Positions 27,281 through 36,128 of a stretch of 64,000 bases of DNA are shown piece after piece (position 1 is the first letter of the stretch; each line of letters opens with the position of its first letter). Made by a program: the position numbers and the translations under genes. The stretch is from Magnetococcales bacterium (GTDB lineage Bacteria; Pseudomonadota; Magnetococcia; Magnetococcales; UBA8363). Under the pieces are notes generated by a model that worked only from the letters and a program-made list of their open reading frames with translations, had not been told where the DNA came from and made no database searches. The DNA is taken from NCBI GenBank assembly GCA_015232865.1, contig JADFYU010000006.1, forward strand, positions 1 through 64,000, read 5' to 3'.

Positions 27281-28351
27281 ATGAGTGAATCGAATCTGAT
27301 CTTATCCTCCTCGCCTCATGTTCACGGGGGGGATTCAGTTCCACAGATCATGAAATATGTCATATGGGCATTGATACCAGCCACGGCCATGTCGGTGATG
27401 GTGTTCGGATGGCCGGCATTATTGGTCATTGTCATTACCACGGCGACCTGCATGTTAACCGAGCGGGTGCTGAACACAATGCGGGGTCGGGCGTCTACTT
27501 TGAGAGACAACTCCGCCGCTTTGACCGGCCTTTTGTTGGCTCTGACCCTACCGGCACATGCGCCTTGGTGGATCTGTGTCGTGGGTGGCGTCTTTGCCAT
27601 TTTGGTTGGCAAGCAGATCTATGGCGGTTTGGGCTACAACATGTTTAATCCCGCTTTGATCGCACGGGTTTTTCTGCTGATCTCCTTTCCCGTCGAGCTG
27701 ACATCCTGGCCGGGAGCAACCGGTTTCTTCGGAGAGAACGCCTACGGACTCTCCGAATCCATCGCCATCATTTTTTCGGGAAGTCATGGCGTCCCCGAAC
27801 TGATGGACGCAGTCTCCATGGCAACCCCGTTGGGTCAATATAAAACCGAAGTGGGGTTGGGACGCTCGGTCATTGAAGCACTGGGTGGCAACTATGGCTT
27901 CAGTCATATTGGCGCTGCGGGCGGACTGGTAACCGGCTCTCTGGGAGAAACCTCCGCGATTCTGCTGGCACTGGGCGGGGTTTACCTGATTCGAAAAAGA
28001 TTGATCACCTGGCATATTCCACTCTCGATGTTTGTCGGATGCCTGGTGCCGGCGGCTGTATTCTGGGTTATCAGCCCGGAAAAATATCCCGATCCCCTCT
28101 TTCATCTGGTTACGGGTGGATTGGTGATGGCCGCTTTTTTCATGGCAACAGATATGGTCACCTCTCCGGTCACCCCGAAAGGTCAAATCTGGTTCGGTCT
28201 GGGCTGTGGTCTTTTGACCTACGTCATTCGTACCTGGGGCGGATATCCCGAAGGGGTCTCGTTTGCCATTGTCATCATGAATACCGCAGTGCCGCTGATC
28301 GATCAGTACACGCAACCGGTAATCTATGGTAAAGCCAAGTCAAGATCATAG
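27281..28351 (+). CDS. rnfD: Rnf complex membrane subunit D
   Basis: 356 residues, about ten membrane helices. NqrB/RnfD family. The flavinylation-type segment DAVSMATPLGQYK should carry covalent FMN on its Thr. Also GGLGYNMFNPALIARVFLL and MATDMVTSPVTPKGQ, both family hallmarks. GGGAAGG before ATG 27281. Confidence 0.96.
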   Translation: MSESNLILSSSPHVHGGDSVPQIMKYVIWALIPATAMSVMVFGWPALLVIVITTATCMLTERVLNTMRGRASTLRDNSAALTGLLLALTLPAHAPWWICVVGGVFAILVGKQIYGGLGYNMFNPALIARVFLLISFPVELTSWPGATGFFGENAYGLSESIAIIFSGSHGVPELMDAVSMATPLGQYKTEVGLGRSVIEALGGNYGFSHIGAAGGLVTGSLGETSAILLALGGVYLIRKRLITWHIPLSMFVGCLVPAAVFWVISPEKYPDPLFHLVTGGLVMAAFFMATDMVTSPVTPKGQIWFGLGCGLLTYVIRTWGGYPEGVSFAIVIMNTAVPLIDQYTQPVIYGKAKSRS

Positions 28352-28360
28352 GAGTTGATT

Positions 28361-28981
28361 ATGCCCGATTTTATTAAAATGGGTTTGGCGTTGATGGTTG
28401 TTGGGTTCGTCGCCACTTCCATTTTAGCAGTAACAGAATCTGTAACCCGCGAGCCCATAGCGGAGGCCAAGCGACTGGAAATCATGCGCGCATTGACCCA
28501 GGTGCTTCCCACGGGTTTCGACAACCAACCCGATAGCGATAGCGTTCAACTGGCCGACGTCCGGCTCAACAGAAAGCTAAAACCGGTTACTTTTTATCGG
28601 GGACGCAAAGGGGGCGCGAATCTGGGTGCGGCTTATGTTGTAACCGCACCGGATGGCTATTCCGGCAACATTGAAATTATGATGGCGGTCATGCCCGGTG
28701 GCGTAATCTCCGGCATTCAAGTGGTTGTTCATGCCGAGACACCCGGACTGGGTGATAAAATTGTCATCACGGATTGGCCGAACGCCTTCAAAGGCAAAAC
28801 CCTGGAAAATGCCAAGTGGGGCGTAAAAAAAGATGGCGGTGAATTTGATCAATTTGCTGGAGCCACCATTACCCCCAGAGCCGTTGTCGGCGCCGTCAAA
28901 AGAGGGCTTGAGTTTTTTATTGAGAACGAAGAAAAGATTTTTCAACCAGCGGTGACCGCCTCTACGGAGAAATCAAAATGA
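28361..28981 (+). CDS. rnfG: Rnf complex flavoprotein subunit G
   Basis: 206 residues; one N-terminal membrane helix and a periplasmic FMN-binding domain. The covalent FMN site is the Thr of FAGATITPRAVV near residue 165. GGAG before ATG 28361 decides the start against an in-frame TTG at 28355. Ends in a 4-bp ATGA overlap with rnfE. Confidence 0.95.
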   Translation: MPDFIKMGLALMVVGFVATSILAVTESVTREPIAEAKRLEIMRALTQVLPTGFDNQPDSDSVQLADVRLNRKLKPVTFYRGRKGGANLGAAYVVTAPDGYSGNIEIMMAVMPGGVISGIQVVVHAETPGLGDKIVITDWPNAFKGKTLENAKWGVKKDGGEFDQFAGATITPRAVVGAVKRGLEFFIENEEKIFQPAVTASTEKSK

Positions 28982-29634
28982 GCACGACCAGAGAAATCAT
29001 CACCAGCGGATTTTGGAAAAACAACGTGGTGTTTGCCCAGCTTTTGGGTATGTGTCCGTTGTTGGGCGTCACCACCACCGCCATAAACGGAATCGGCATG
29101 GGCCTGGCGTCCCTGGCGGTGCTGTTGGGTTCCAACGTTGTGGTCTCTTTGGTTAGAAATCATGTTCCGAACGATGTCAGAATCCCCTCCTACATCATTA
29201 TCATCGCCTCTTTCGTGACCATCATCGACCTGGTCATGAACGCCTATTTGCATGATCTTCACAAGGTTTTGGGACTGTTTATCCCGCTGATCGTTGTCAA
29301 CTGCGCTATTTTGGGACGTGCCGAGGCTTTTGCCTCGAAAAACACTGTGGTTCAATCCGCAATTGATGGCATCGCTTCCGGTCTGGGCTTTACCTTTGCC
29401 CTATTTTTGTTGGGAGCCTCCCGCGAGTTGTTAGGCTCCGGGCAACTATTCGGCCAGGATATTTTTGGTGCCTCTTTTCATCCAGCCCTGGGGTTTGTCC
29501 TGCCACCGGGCGCGTTTATTGCCTTGGGCTTTATTCTCATGATCATCAAATGGCTGGAAGCCCTACGGCCAGAGAAAAAAGCCGTGGCATCCGCTTCCAA
29601 AACGACTCTTCAATCGGAAACGACCGCTGCATAA
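28978..29634 (+). CDS. rnfE: Rnf complex membrane subunit E
   Basis: 218 residues, six membrane helices, paralogous to RnfA (LLGMCPLLGVTTTAINGIGM holds the conserved Cys). Completes the order A-B-C-D-G-E. The last 25 residues are a polar tail beyond the usual end. Coupled to rnfG by the overlap; followed by the terminator at 29674. No rnfH or nth follows. Confidence 0.96.
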   Translation: MSTTREIITSGFWKNNVVFAQLLGMCPLLGVTTTAINGIGMGLASLAVLLGSNVVVSLVRNHVPNDVRIPSYIIIIASFVTIIDLVMNAYLHDLHKVLGLFIPLIVVNCAILGRAEAFASKNTVVQSAIDGIASGLGFTFALFLLGASRELLGSGQLFGQDIFGASFHPALGFVLPPGAFIALGFILMIIKWLEALRPEKKAVASASKTTLQSETTAA

Positions 29635-29673
29635 GTTGGGGTTGATTGTCAGTTGGCTCAACAAACCTTCAGC

Positions 29674-29702
29674 AACGGGTGCCGCCATTTGCGGCACCCG
29701 TT
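29674..29702 (+). terminator. terminator of the rnf operon
   Basis: Perfect 12-bp stem AACGGGTGCCGC/GCGGCACCCGTT with a 5-nt loop, 40 bp after the rnfE stop, followed by only three T. Also convergent with the type I secretion operon. Confidence 0.8.
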
Positions 29703-29734
29703 TCGACTCCAGCCTGACTTATTTCGGTTACCAT

Positions 29735-29755
29735 CCCGCCAACCGCTGTTTCCAG
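29735..29755 (-). repeat. CTGGAAACGGCGGTTGGCGG repeat, minus orientation
   Basis: Minus strand reads CTGGAAACAGCGGTTGGCGG followed by G. Identical over 20 bp to the left arm of the element at 52434. Lies between the convergent rnfE and HlyD genes. Confidence 0.6.
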
Positions 29756-29765
29756 ATTTATAAAA

Positions 29766-31715
29766 CTATCTCTCACGGAACGATTTATTCACAGAGGAGT
29801 AGATTGGTTTCAACATGTACTCCATCAGGGTTTTAGCTCCGGTATGGATGTCGGCTTGAACAGTCATTCCCGGCAACACCTGGTTTTGACCGGGATCGCC
29901 GCCGACATGGGATTTTTCCAAACGAACAATCCCCTTATAGTAGGCTTCCCCACCCGCCGGATCGTCAAACGTGGTTGGCGAAATGGACTCCAGAACTCCG
30001 CTGATTCCGCCATAACGGGCAAAATCATAGGTGCCCACCTTGACGGTCACACCCTGGGCGAGCTTGACGTGGCCAATATCTCGGGTGCTGATTTTTATCT
30101 CCACCCGACGGGTTTCATCCAACGGAATGATCTCCATGATCACACTGCCAGGTGCAATGACGCCGCCGACCGTTTTGACTTGCAGTGCCTTGACGATTCC
30201 CCAAGCCGGAGAGCGGATTTCCAGACGGCTAACCCGATCTTTAAGACGGGACAACCCCTGAGAAATTTGGGATAGTTCGGCTGTAACCGTACCCAACTCA
30301 CGGAAATTGGCCTCGGCGGTGGAATCAATCAAGCCATCCATCTCACTCAGCGATTCATTCAAATCTTTTTGGGAAGTGCTGACATCCCCTTTGATGCGAA
30401 CCAGTTCCGACTCAACCCGAACTTCGTCACGATTGGCTGAAATAACCATCAGACGCGACATCAACCCTTTGTCATAACCTTTTTGGCGAACGTCCATCTC
30501 CTGCTGGGAATAGGCCAACTGTTTTTCAAGGGAGCGCTGTTGATCAAACAGGTTTTCCAGTCGTGATTTTATACGATCTATCCGGGTTTCATACAGCTCG
30601 ATCTGGCTATTGTAGGCCGAGCGTTGGGCAACCAAGAGATCCTGCTGCCCTTGAACAATCGAGTCATACTCGTCTGGAATATCTGAAAAATCTGGATTTC
30701 TTTGTTCGATCAGAGCCGTCAATCGCTCCTTCTGCGCCATCAGGGAAGCTTGACGCGCCCGCATCTGGTTTAATTCCGCCCGAGCCGCTTCGGGATCAAG
30801 CCGAATCAGCAGTCCGCCTTTCTTGATGATCTGCCCCTCCTCCACCATGATATCGGCAATGATGCCCCCTTCCAGATGCTGGATGATCTGGGCCGGGCTG
30901 TTGGGAATGATGGTCCCAGTCGTCGAAGCCATTTCGTCAATACTGGAATTGGCCGCCCACAACAGAAAAACTGTCACAAGAACGGTAACCAGCAAAATGG
31001 AAGAACGAACCAGGGTCGACAGACCGGACTCCTCCAAAACAACCGATTGAGATAAAAACCGATCCAACTTCGTCCCCTGTTTGAGCTTGGGAACCTCCTC
31101 CGGTTTAGGCACCAACAGGGATAACAGGGATTCTGGATCTTCATCAGAGGTGATCGACCGAATCGCCTCGGCTTTTTTATCTTCCAAAGATTGATCGACC
31201 TCCGAATCCGGCGCAGCAGTCGTGACTGGCGCCGTCGCCTGGGCAACCGGCGCCTGACCGGAAAGAGCCGGCCCGCCCTTTTTGGCCGGACTGGCTGCGT
31301 CATCAGCCGGCCCCGTTCCATTATTTACGGCTGCGGCCTTGTTGGCGAGATTTGCTGTTTTGTCGGTCGATTGACCGGCTGATTGTTTTGACGCCTGCGA
31401 ACCTATCGTTGGCTTCGTCGCTTGGGCCTTGCCCTTTCCGGCCTGGTCACTGAGTTGCTTCGGCGCAGACGAACGGGCCGGCACACGGTTTCTGGCCGTT
31501 TCTGGCTGAACGGCAGATCGAGTCGGCTTATCCTTTCCTGTGCCGTCCGAAGCCTGTTTTTCGGGATTTGATTGAGAGGGGGCCGCCTCGGTTTTGGCTG
31601 GTTTTTTTTGACCCATTGTTATGGCCAAGCCCGACTTCTTGGGCTTCTGCTCTTGCCTGTTCTCGGAAGAGTTGGAGAGGGTGTCGGCACGATGGTTTGG
31701 TTTGAATTCACTCAT
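29766..31715 (-). CDS. HlyD-type membrane fusion protein of type I secretion
   Basis: 649 residues. Adaptor that links the inner-membrane ABC exporter to the TolC pore. Residues 1-215 are a long Ala/Pro/Lys/Ser-rich cytoplasmic region, far longer than in HlyD. The membrane helix is at about 238-255 (SSILLVTVLVTVFLLWAA). Then a lipoyl/barrel half (IIQHLEGGIIADIMVEEGQ), long coiled-coil hairpin (about 310-490) and the second half with VKALQVKTVGGVIAPGS and VEIKISTRDIGHVKLAQG, typical of the HlyD/LapC group. ATGA overlap with the upstream ABC gene couples translation. Confidence 0.92.
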   Translation of the reverse strand: MSEFKPNHRADTLSNSSENRQEQKPKKSGLAITMGQKKPAKTEAAPSQSNPEKQASDGTGKDKPTRSAVQPETARNRVPARSSAPKQLSDQAGKGKAQATKPTIGSQASKQSAGQSTDKTANLANKAAAVNNGTGPADDAASPAKKGGPALSGQAPVAQATAPVTTAAPDSEVDQSLEDKKAEAIRSITSDEDPESLLSLLVPKPEEVPKLKQGTKLDRFLSQSVVLEESGLSTLVRSSILLVTVLVTVFLLWAANSSIDEMASTTGTIIPNSPAQIIQHLEGGIIADIMVEEGQIIKKGGLLIRLDPEAARAELNQMRARQASLMAQKERLTALIEQRNPDFSDIPDEYDSIVQGQQDLLVAQRSAYNSQIELYETRIDRIKSRLENLFDQQRSLEKQLAYSQQEMDVRQKGYDKGLMSRLMVISANRDEVRVESELVRIKGDVSTSQKDLNESLSEMDGLIDSTAEANFRELGTVTAELSQISQGLSRLKDRVSRLEIRSPAWGIVKALQVKTVGGVIAPGSVIMEIIPLDETRRVEIKISTRDIGHVKLAQGVTVKVGTYDFARYGGISGVLESISPTTFDDPAGGEAYYKGIVRLEKSHVGGDPGQNQVLPGMTVQADIHTGAKTLMEYMLKPIYSSVNKSFRER

Positions 31716-33886
31716 GACATACCTGCGGGAACTTGTGGCATTACTTCGTTGGGAGGACCGGCCAGCTTCAGATAGCCCTGTTCAAAATACAAGACCGTAT
31801 CAGCAACCTTGATATGGCTGGGACGATGGGTCACGATAAATATGGTCTTTTTACCCCGCATGGAGTTGACATATCGAATAAATGCCTGATCTCCATCCCA
31901 ATCCAGGGTATTGGCCGGTTCGTCGAACAACATGATTTTTGATGGTTTTAAGTAGGCTCTGGCCAATGAAATTTTTTGGATCATACTCGAAGGCAACGAC
32001 GTCGCCTTCTGATCTCCCACCCGTGTCCAAAAACCTTTGGGCAACGCTTTGATCTCATCATAGACGTTGGCCATCCGACAGGCATTTTCAAGGTCTTCAT
32101 CCGAGGCGGTCGCATGAGCCAGTCGCAGATTCTGGGAGATGGTTCCGTAAAAAAGCGAGCAGGTTTGGGGAACATAAGCCATGGCATGGCGCAATTCAAT
32201 CTGATTCATCTGCCGAATATCCAGACCATCGACCCGGACGCTTCCGGCTTGAGGAACATACATACCGGCAATGAGCTTGATCACCGTTGACTTTCCAGAA
32301 CCGTTTCCACCGATCAGAGCAACCACCTCGCCGGGTTTGACTTCGAAGCTGGCTCCCATCAACGCCGGCTCCGCATCCGGGCTATAGCGAATACTGACCC
32401 GGATAAACGAGACATTTCCCTTGAAGGTTTTGATCGGCTCGATATGAGCGTGTTCTTCTCTTTCCGGCGTCACCTTCATCAAACCGTTGATCTGATTAAT
32501 GCTGGATCGCACCTGCTCCAGACGGGTCATGGCAATAAAAGCACTCTGCATGGGGGCCAGAACCCGCCAGACCAAAATCATGGTGGCCACCAAACCACCC
32601 GTCGTCATATCTCCATTCAACACCCGGAAAACCCCGAAGCCAATCGTCGCGATACCGGACCCGGTAATGAGAATTTGAGAGAGCGTACTGACCAGAGCGT
32701 TGATCAGGGATGTTCGAAAACTGGCCATGGCCGCATCGGCGGTCAGTTTTCGGTAGCGGGCCATCCAGATCTGCTCGACTCCGTTATATTTAATCCCGCG
32801 AATTTTTGCCAAGGCTTCAACCAAAAACTCCTGTCTTTTAGAGACAGTTCGGCGACTTCTGGCCTCCTGGGTGCTGACCATGGGCATCATGACCATCCAG
32901 AGAACAACAAACAGGGCCAAAGTCACCAAGGGGATGATCGCCACCGAGCCAGCCAGACCGAGGATGACAACAAAAAAGACAACGGTAAACGGAAACTCGA
33001 AAAAGACCATCATCAGCGGGCCGGTAAAAAACTCCCGGACCGTGTCGAAATCCTTGATGCGGGAAACCTGCGCACCAATGGGCGCCCGCTCCGTAAAGCT
33101 GGGGGTTAGGGAGAGAATCCGCATAAAGATGGCATTTCCGACGATGGTATCCATTCTGGCTCCGACATACATGAGCATTTTCAGTCGGATTTTCCGCAAC
33201 ATCCAATCAAACAGCATCACCGCCCCAATGCCAATCAGCAGGCTGACCAATGTGGAAACAGAACGACTTCCAACCACCTTGTCGTAGACCGACATGACAA
33301 ACATCGGCGTGGCAACCTGAAGCAAAGTGATGAAAAAGGTCACCACCATGATATAACCGATTAGCTTTCTAAACCGTTCGGCAACCATGCGAAACCAGCC
33401 GATCCGGTTGCGGGTTGCGGTAATCTCTTCAACATCGACCGACTCGAAGAAATAGGCGGAACCTTTGAGTGAGCGCAAGGGAAGTTTTTCTACCCGGCCA
33501 AGTTCCCCATTAAAAACGATGATGGCATCGGCGGTTCGTTTGAGCAGAACCAAGGTGCCGGCATTGTCCGGGACAAACAGGCAGGGCAGAAGACGAACAT
33601 CGATTTGCGTCACATTGATCCGACTATGCCGACTCTTGAAAGAGAGGTTGGACATCATGTTTCGAAGGCCGGTCAGATCCAACGTTTCAGCAAAATGGGG
33701 CAGTGCTTCGGCAACATGCCTCAGGTCGCCTCGGTAGCCCAACGACATGAGCAACGGCAACATACAGGAACCAAAATCGGACATTTTGGAAAATTCCTGG
33801 AGCACACCGGTTACTTGCTGGCAGGGCAGCAACATTCGGGCAAAAGCCTCCAACTCCGGGTCACGATCATTGGGGATTCCAGTCAC
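31712..33886 (-). CDS. type I secretion ABC half-transporter with altered signature motif
   Basis: 724 residues from GTG 33886, which has GGAGGGGG upstream and a 4-bp GTGA overlap with the preceding gene; a longer frame to 33943 is rejected. Residues 1-150 are a C39-peptidase-like region without a clear catalytic Cys/His pair, as in LapB-type exporters. Membrane domain about 175-460. ATPase: Walker A IGGNGSGKST, Q-loop YVPQTC, Walker B IMLFDEPANT, H-loop THRPSH. The ABC signature, usually LSGGQ, reads LPSSM (KATSLPSSMIQKISLARA). It probably pairs with the other ABC gene to move a large adhesin-like substrate. Confidence 0.9.
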   Translation of the reverse strand: MTGIPNDRDPELEAFARMLLPCQQVTGVLQEFSKMSDFGSCMLPLLMSLGYRGDLRHVAEALPHFAETLDLTGLRNMMSNLSFKSRHSRINVTQIDVRLLPCLFVPDNAGTLVLLKRTADAIIVFNGELGRVEKLPLRSLKGSAYFFESVDVEEITATRNRIGWFRMVAERFRKLIGYIMVVTFFITLLQVATPMFVMSVYDKVVGSRSVSTLVSLLIGIGAVMLFDWMLRKIRLKMLMYVGARMDTIVGNAIFMRILSLTPSFTERAPIGAQVSRIKDFDTVREFFTGPLMMVFFEFPFTVVFFVVILGLAGSVAIIPLVTLALFVVLWMVMMPMVSTQEARSRRTVSKRQEFLVEALAKIRGIKYNGVEQIWMARYRKLTADAAMASFRTSLINALVSTLSQILITGSGIATIGFGVFRVLNGDMTTGGLVATMILVWRVLAPMQSAFIAMTRLEQVRSSINQINGLMKVTPEREEHAHIEPIKTFKGNVSFIRVSIRYSPDAEPALMGASFEVKPGEVVALIGGNGSGKSTVIKLIAGMYVPQAGSVRVDGLDIRQMNQIELRHAMAYVPQTCSLFYGTISQNLRLAHATASDEDLENACRMANVYDEIKALPKGFWTRVGDQKATSLPSSMIQKISLARAYLKPSKIMLFDEPANTLDWDGDQAFIRYVNSMRGKKTIFIVTHRPSHIKVADTVLYFEQGYLKLAGPPNEVMPQVPAGMS

Positions 33887-35625
33887 GGCTTTCCCCCTCC
33901 GGATTGAGGCGCAGGCTTGGAAGCCGGAGTCGGCGTTCCCCAAGGAGCCCGTGGCGGTTTAATGGAGACCTCACCATTTTTGAGTTGATAGACCCGATTC
34001 GACAGATCCAACAGAGAGGGACGAGCGCTGACCATGACTACCGTTGACTTTCCGCGCAAATTGGCCAAAACATTGCGCAGGTTTTCGTCGCCAACACCAT
34101 CGAGGGCCGTATTGGCTTCGTCAAACAGAACGATTTTAGGGGCGGTCACCAAGGCTCTGGCAATGGTAATCCGTTGTTTGATTCCTTTTGGAATGGATTC
34201 GTCAGCACCGTCGTCGATAACGGTTTCATATCCCTTCGGCAGTTTGGAAACAAACCCTTCCAACTGTAAGAGAATCGATGTTTCAACAGCCATTTCTTCA
34301 TAACCGGTTCTAAAAAGATGGATGTTTTCCAGAATCGTCCCTTTGAACAACATACCGATTTGAGGAAGATAAGCCACTCTGTGCCGGATGGATCGGGGAT
34401 CATGGAGTTGCAGGTCATGACCGTCAATCAGTACCTGACCCTCGGTTGGCTTCAACGCCCCCATCATCAGCCAGAGTAAAATGGTCTTGCCACTGCCGTT
34501 CTCTCCCGAAATACCGATCATCTCTCCTGGTTTGACATCCAATGAGACGTTTTTGATGAGCGGCGGACCCTCAGGCGAAAAAGAAAAACTGACATTGCGC
34601 ATTTCCAAGTGACCAACAACTTTAGGAATTTCCGGCAAACCATATCGAGATTCCGGTTTGAGTTCAAAGATTTTGGCCAGACGCCCCTTCGCCAGTCGAA
34701 TGGTCTGGAATCGGGTCCAAATGCCCACCGCCCGTTGTAGCGGTTGCAACGCCCGACCAGAGAGCATGGTACAGGCCGCCAGACCACCAATGGTCAACTG
34801 CTGCTCAACCACCATGATGCCGCCAAACGAGACGACGCCAACCATGGAGAGTTGCGCAAAAAAAGCACCCACATTTTGCGCGTCCCCCCCCTGCATTCCG
34901 ACATCTTGCGCCCCTTTGGCGCAAGCGTCCTGAAGTCGCTCATATCGCCTCAACATCATGGCTTCCATGGCCATGGATTTAACCGAATGGATACCCGTCA
35001 ACACTTCGATGATGAAGTTGATCCGCCGGTCATCCGCCTCCATTTTTGTGCTGACCAGCTTGTGGAGCATACCGCCCAGATACCAGACAAAAAGCAAAAA
35101 AAGTACAAACATGACCACCGGCATAAGAACCAACGCTCCGGCCAGGTGGTAGATCAAGCTGAGATAGATGGCAACAAAGGGAAGGTCGAGGATAACCAAA
35201 ACCGCTTGACCGGAATAAAATTCCTTCAGTGTGCTCAGCGCATTCATCCGCTCCAGATGCACACCAGCCCCCTCGCCTTCAAAATCGGTCAGATTGGTGG
35301 TCAAAAGACGCTGCATGGCACTGCAACTGGCCAAATGTTCAAATCGCGCTCCCAGCCAGCCACCAATATAGGAGCGACCCATTTTCAAAGCCGCCTCCAG
35401 TAGCAAAGCCGAAATAACCCCAATAATCAACCAACTCAGGGTACTCAAAGCTTCGAATTGCAAAATCCGGTCATAGACCTGAAGCAGAGTAAGGGGAAGA
35501 GCCAGTCCAAGCAGGTTGATCATGAGGGAGATCAGAACCAGGTCTCCCAAGGTTGAGGAGACCATGGAAAAAGGCGTCAATCGACTAGGCCACCCCTCTT
35601 TTGAAAAAAAATTGTCGTTACTCAT
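33883..35625 (-). CDS. second type I secretion ABC half-transporter, degenerate ATPase motifs
   Basis: 580 residues, no peptidase-like region: six membrane helices (about 20-315), then the ATPase. Walker A SGENGSGKT, Q-loop YLPQIG, Walker B IVLFDEANT. Two key elements depart from consensus: the signature reads IPKGI (ADESIPKGIKQRITIARAL) and the H-loop His is replaced (VSARPSLL in place of VTHRPSLL). It is the first gene of the secretion operon, overlapping the next by 4 bp. Likely one half of a heterodimeric exporter rather than a separate transporter. Confidence 0.9.
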   Translation of the reverse strand: MSNDNFFSKEGWPSRLTPFSMVSSTLGDLVLISLMINLLGLALPLTLLQVYDRILQFEALSTLSWLIIGVISALLLEAALKMGRSYIGGWLGARFEHLASCSAMQRLLTTNLTDFEGEGAGVHLERMNALSTLKEFYSGQAVLVILDLPFVAIYLSLIYHLAGALVLMPVVMFVLFLLFVWYLGGMLHKLVSTKMEADDRRINFIIEVLTGIHSVKSMAMEAMMLRRYERLQDACAKGAQDVGMQGGDAQNVGAFFAQLSMVGVVSFGGIMVVEQQLTIGGLAACTMLSGRALQPLQRAVGIWTRFQTIRLAKGRLAKIFELKPESRYGLPEIPKVVGHLEMRNVSFSFSPEGPPLIKNVSLDVKPGEMIGISGENGSGKTILLWLMMGALKPTEGQVLIDGHDLQLHDPRSIRHRVAYLPQIGMLFKGTILENIHLFRTGYEEMAVETSILLQLEGFVSKLPKGYETVIDDGADESIPKGIKQRITIARALVTAPKIVLFDEANTALDGVGDENLRNVLANLRGKSTVVMVSARPSLLDLSNRVYQLKNGEVSIKPPRAPWGTPTPASKPAPQSGGGKP

Positions 35626-36128
35626 TCCGTTACTCGTCTATCAGGAACATAAAGCGTTTCTGGCTAAAATACGTCAAATTTCAAACAAAAATACTGTCGC
35701 ATCAACCAACGCTTATACTAACCGTATTTTTTCCACAATTCATGGTCTTAACAGAAAAAAATTAAAAAAATCTATCTAACCGATTCAGAGGCAGCCGCAA
35801 TCTGAAGAGAAGGATCAACCCATTGATTCTTCTGACATAGCCACGACACCCCCTCTCCACCCCAACAATCAGAATGGATTTTTGGATTTTTTTCATTTTA
35901 AATCAGTATGTTGAAATATATAAATCCAGTATGTTGAAATATATAAATCAGAATCAATTCCCCCTTGGCAACAAAAGTTAATGCCAGCCAGCCTCACAAA
36001 GGCCGCTGCGACACCTCTATTTTATATTCAAATAGGCATAAATGTTGCTTATTAAATCCTGGATAACCACCCCATAGCCGGTCAACGTACGACAAGTTGA
36101 GAAAAACAGAACCTTTGGAACACTATTG
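35626..36128. other. divergent AT-rich control region of the secretion genes
   Basis: About 500 bp between the divergent ABC and TolC genes; very AT-rich near 35740-35960 with a perfect tandem repeat (listed separately). Promoters for both directions must lie here. No gene seen. Confidence 0.6.
35904..35949. repeat. 23-bp perfect tandem duplication in the divergent promoter region
   Basis: Two identical adjacent 23-bp units, 35904-35926 and 35927-35949, each beginning CAGTATGTTGAAATATAT. The unit contains AT-rich palindromic ATATAT. About two helical turns apart, so paired sites would face the same side of DNA. It could be an operator or a recent slippage product. Confidence 0.75.

Noticed and set aside
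29636..29836. Plus-strand frame after rnfE
   Set aside because: Crosses the rnf terminator and the convergent HlyD gene.
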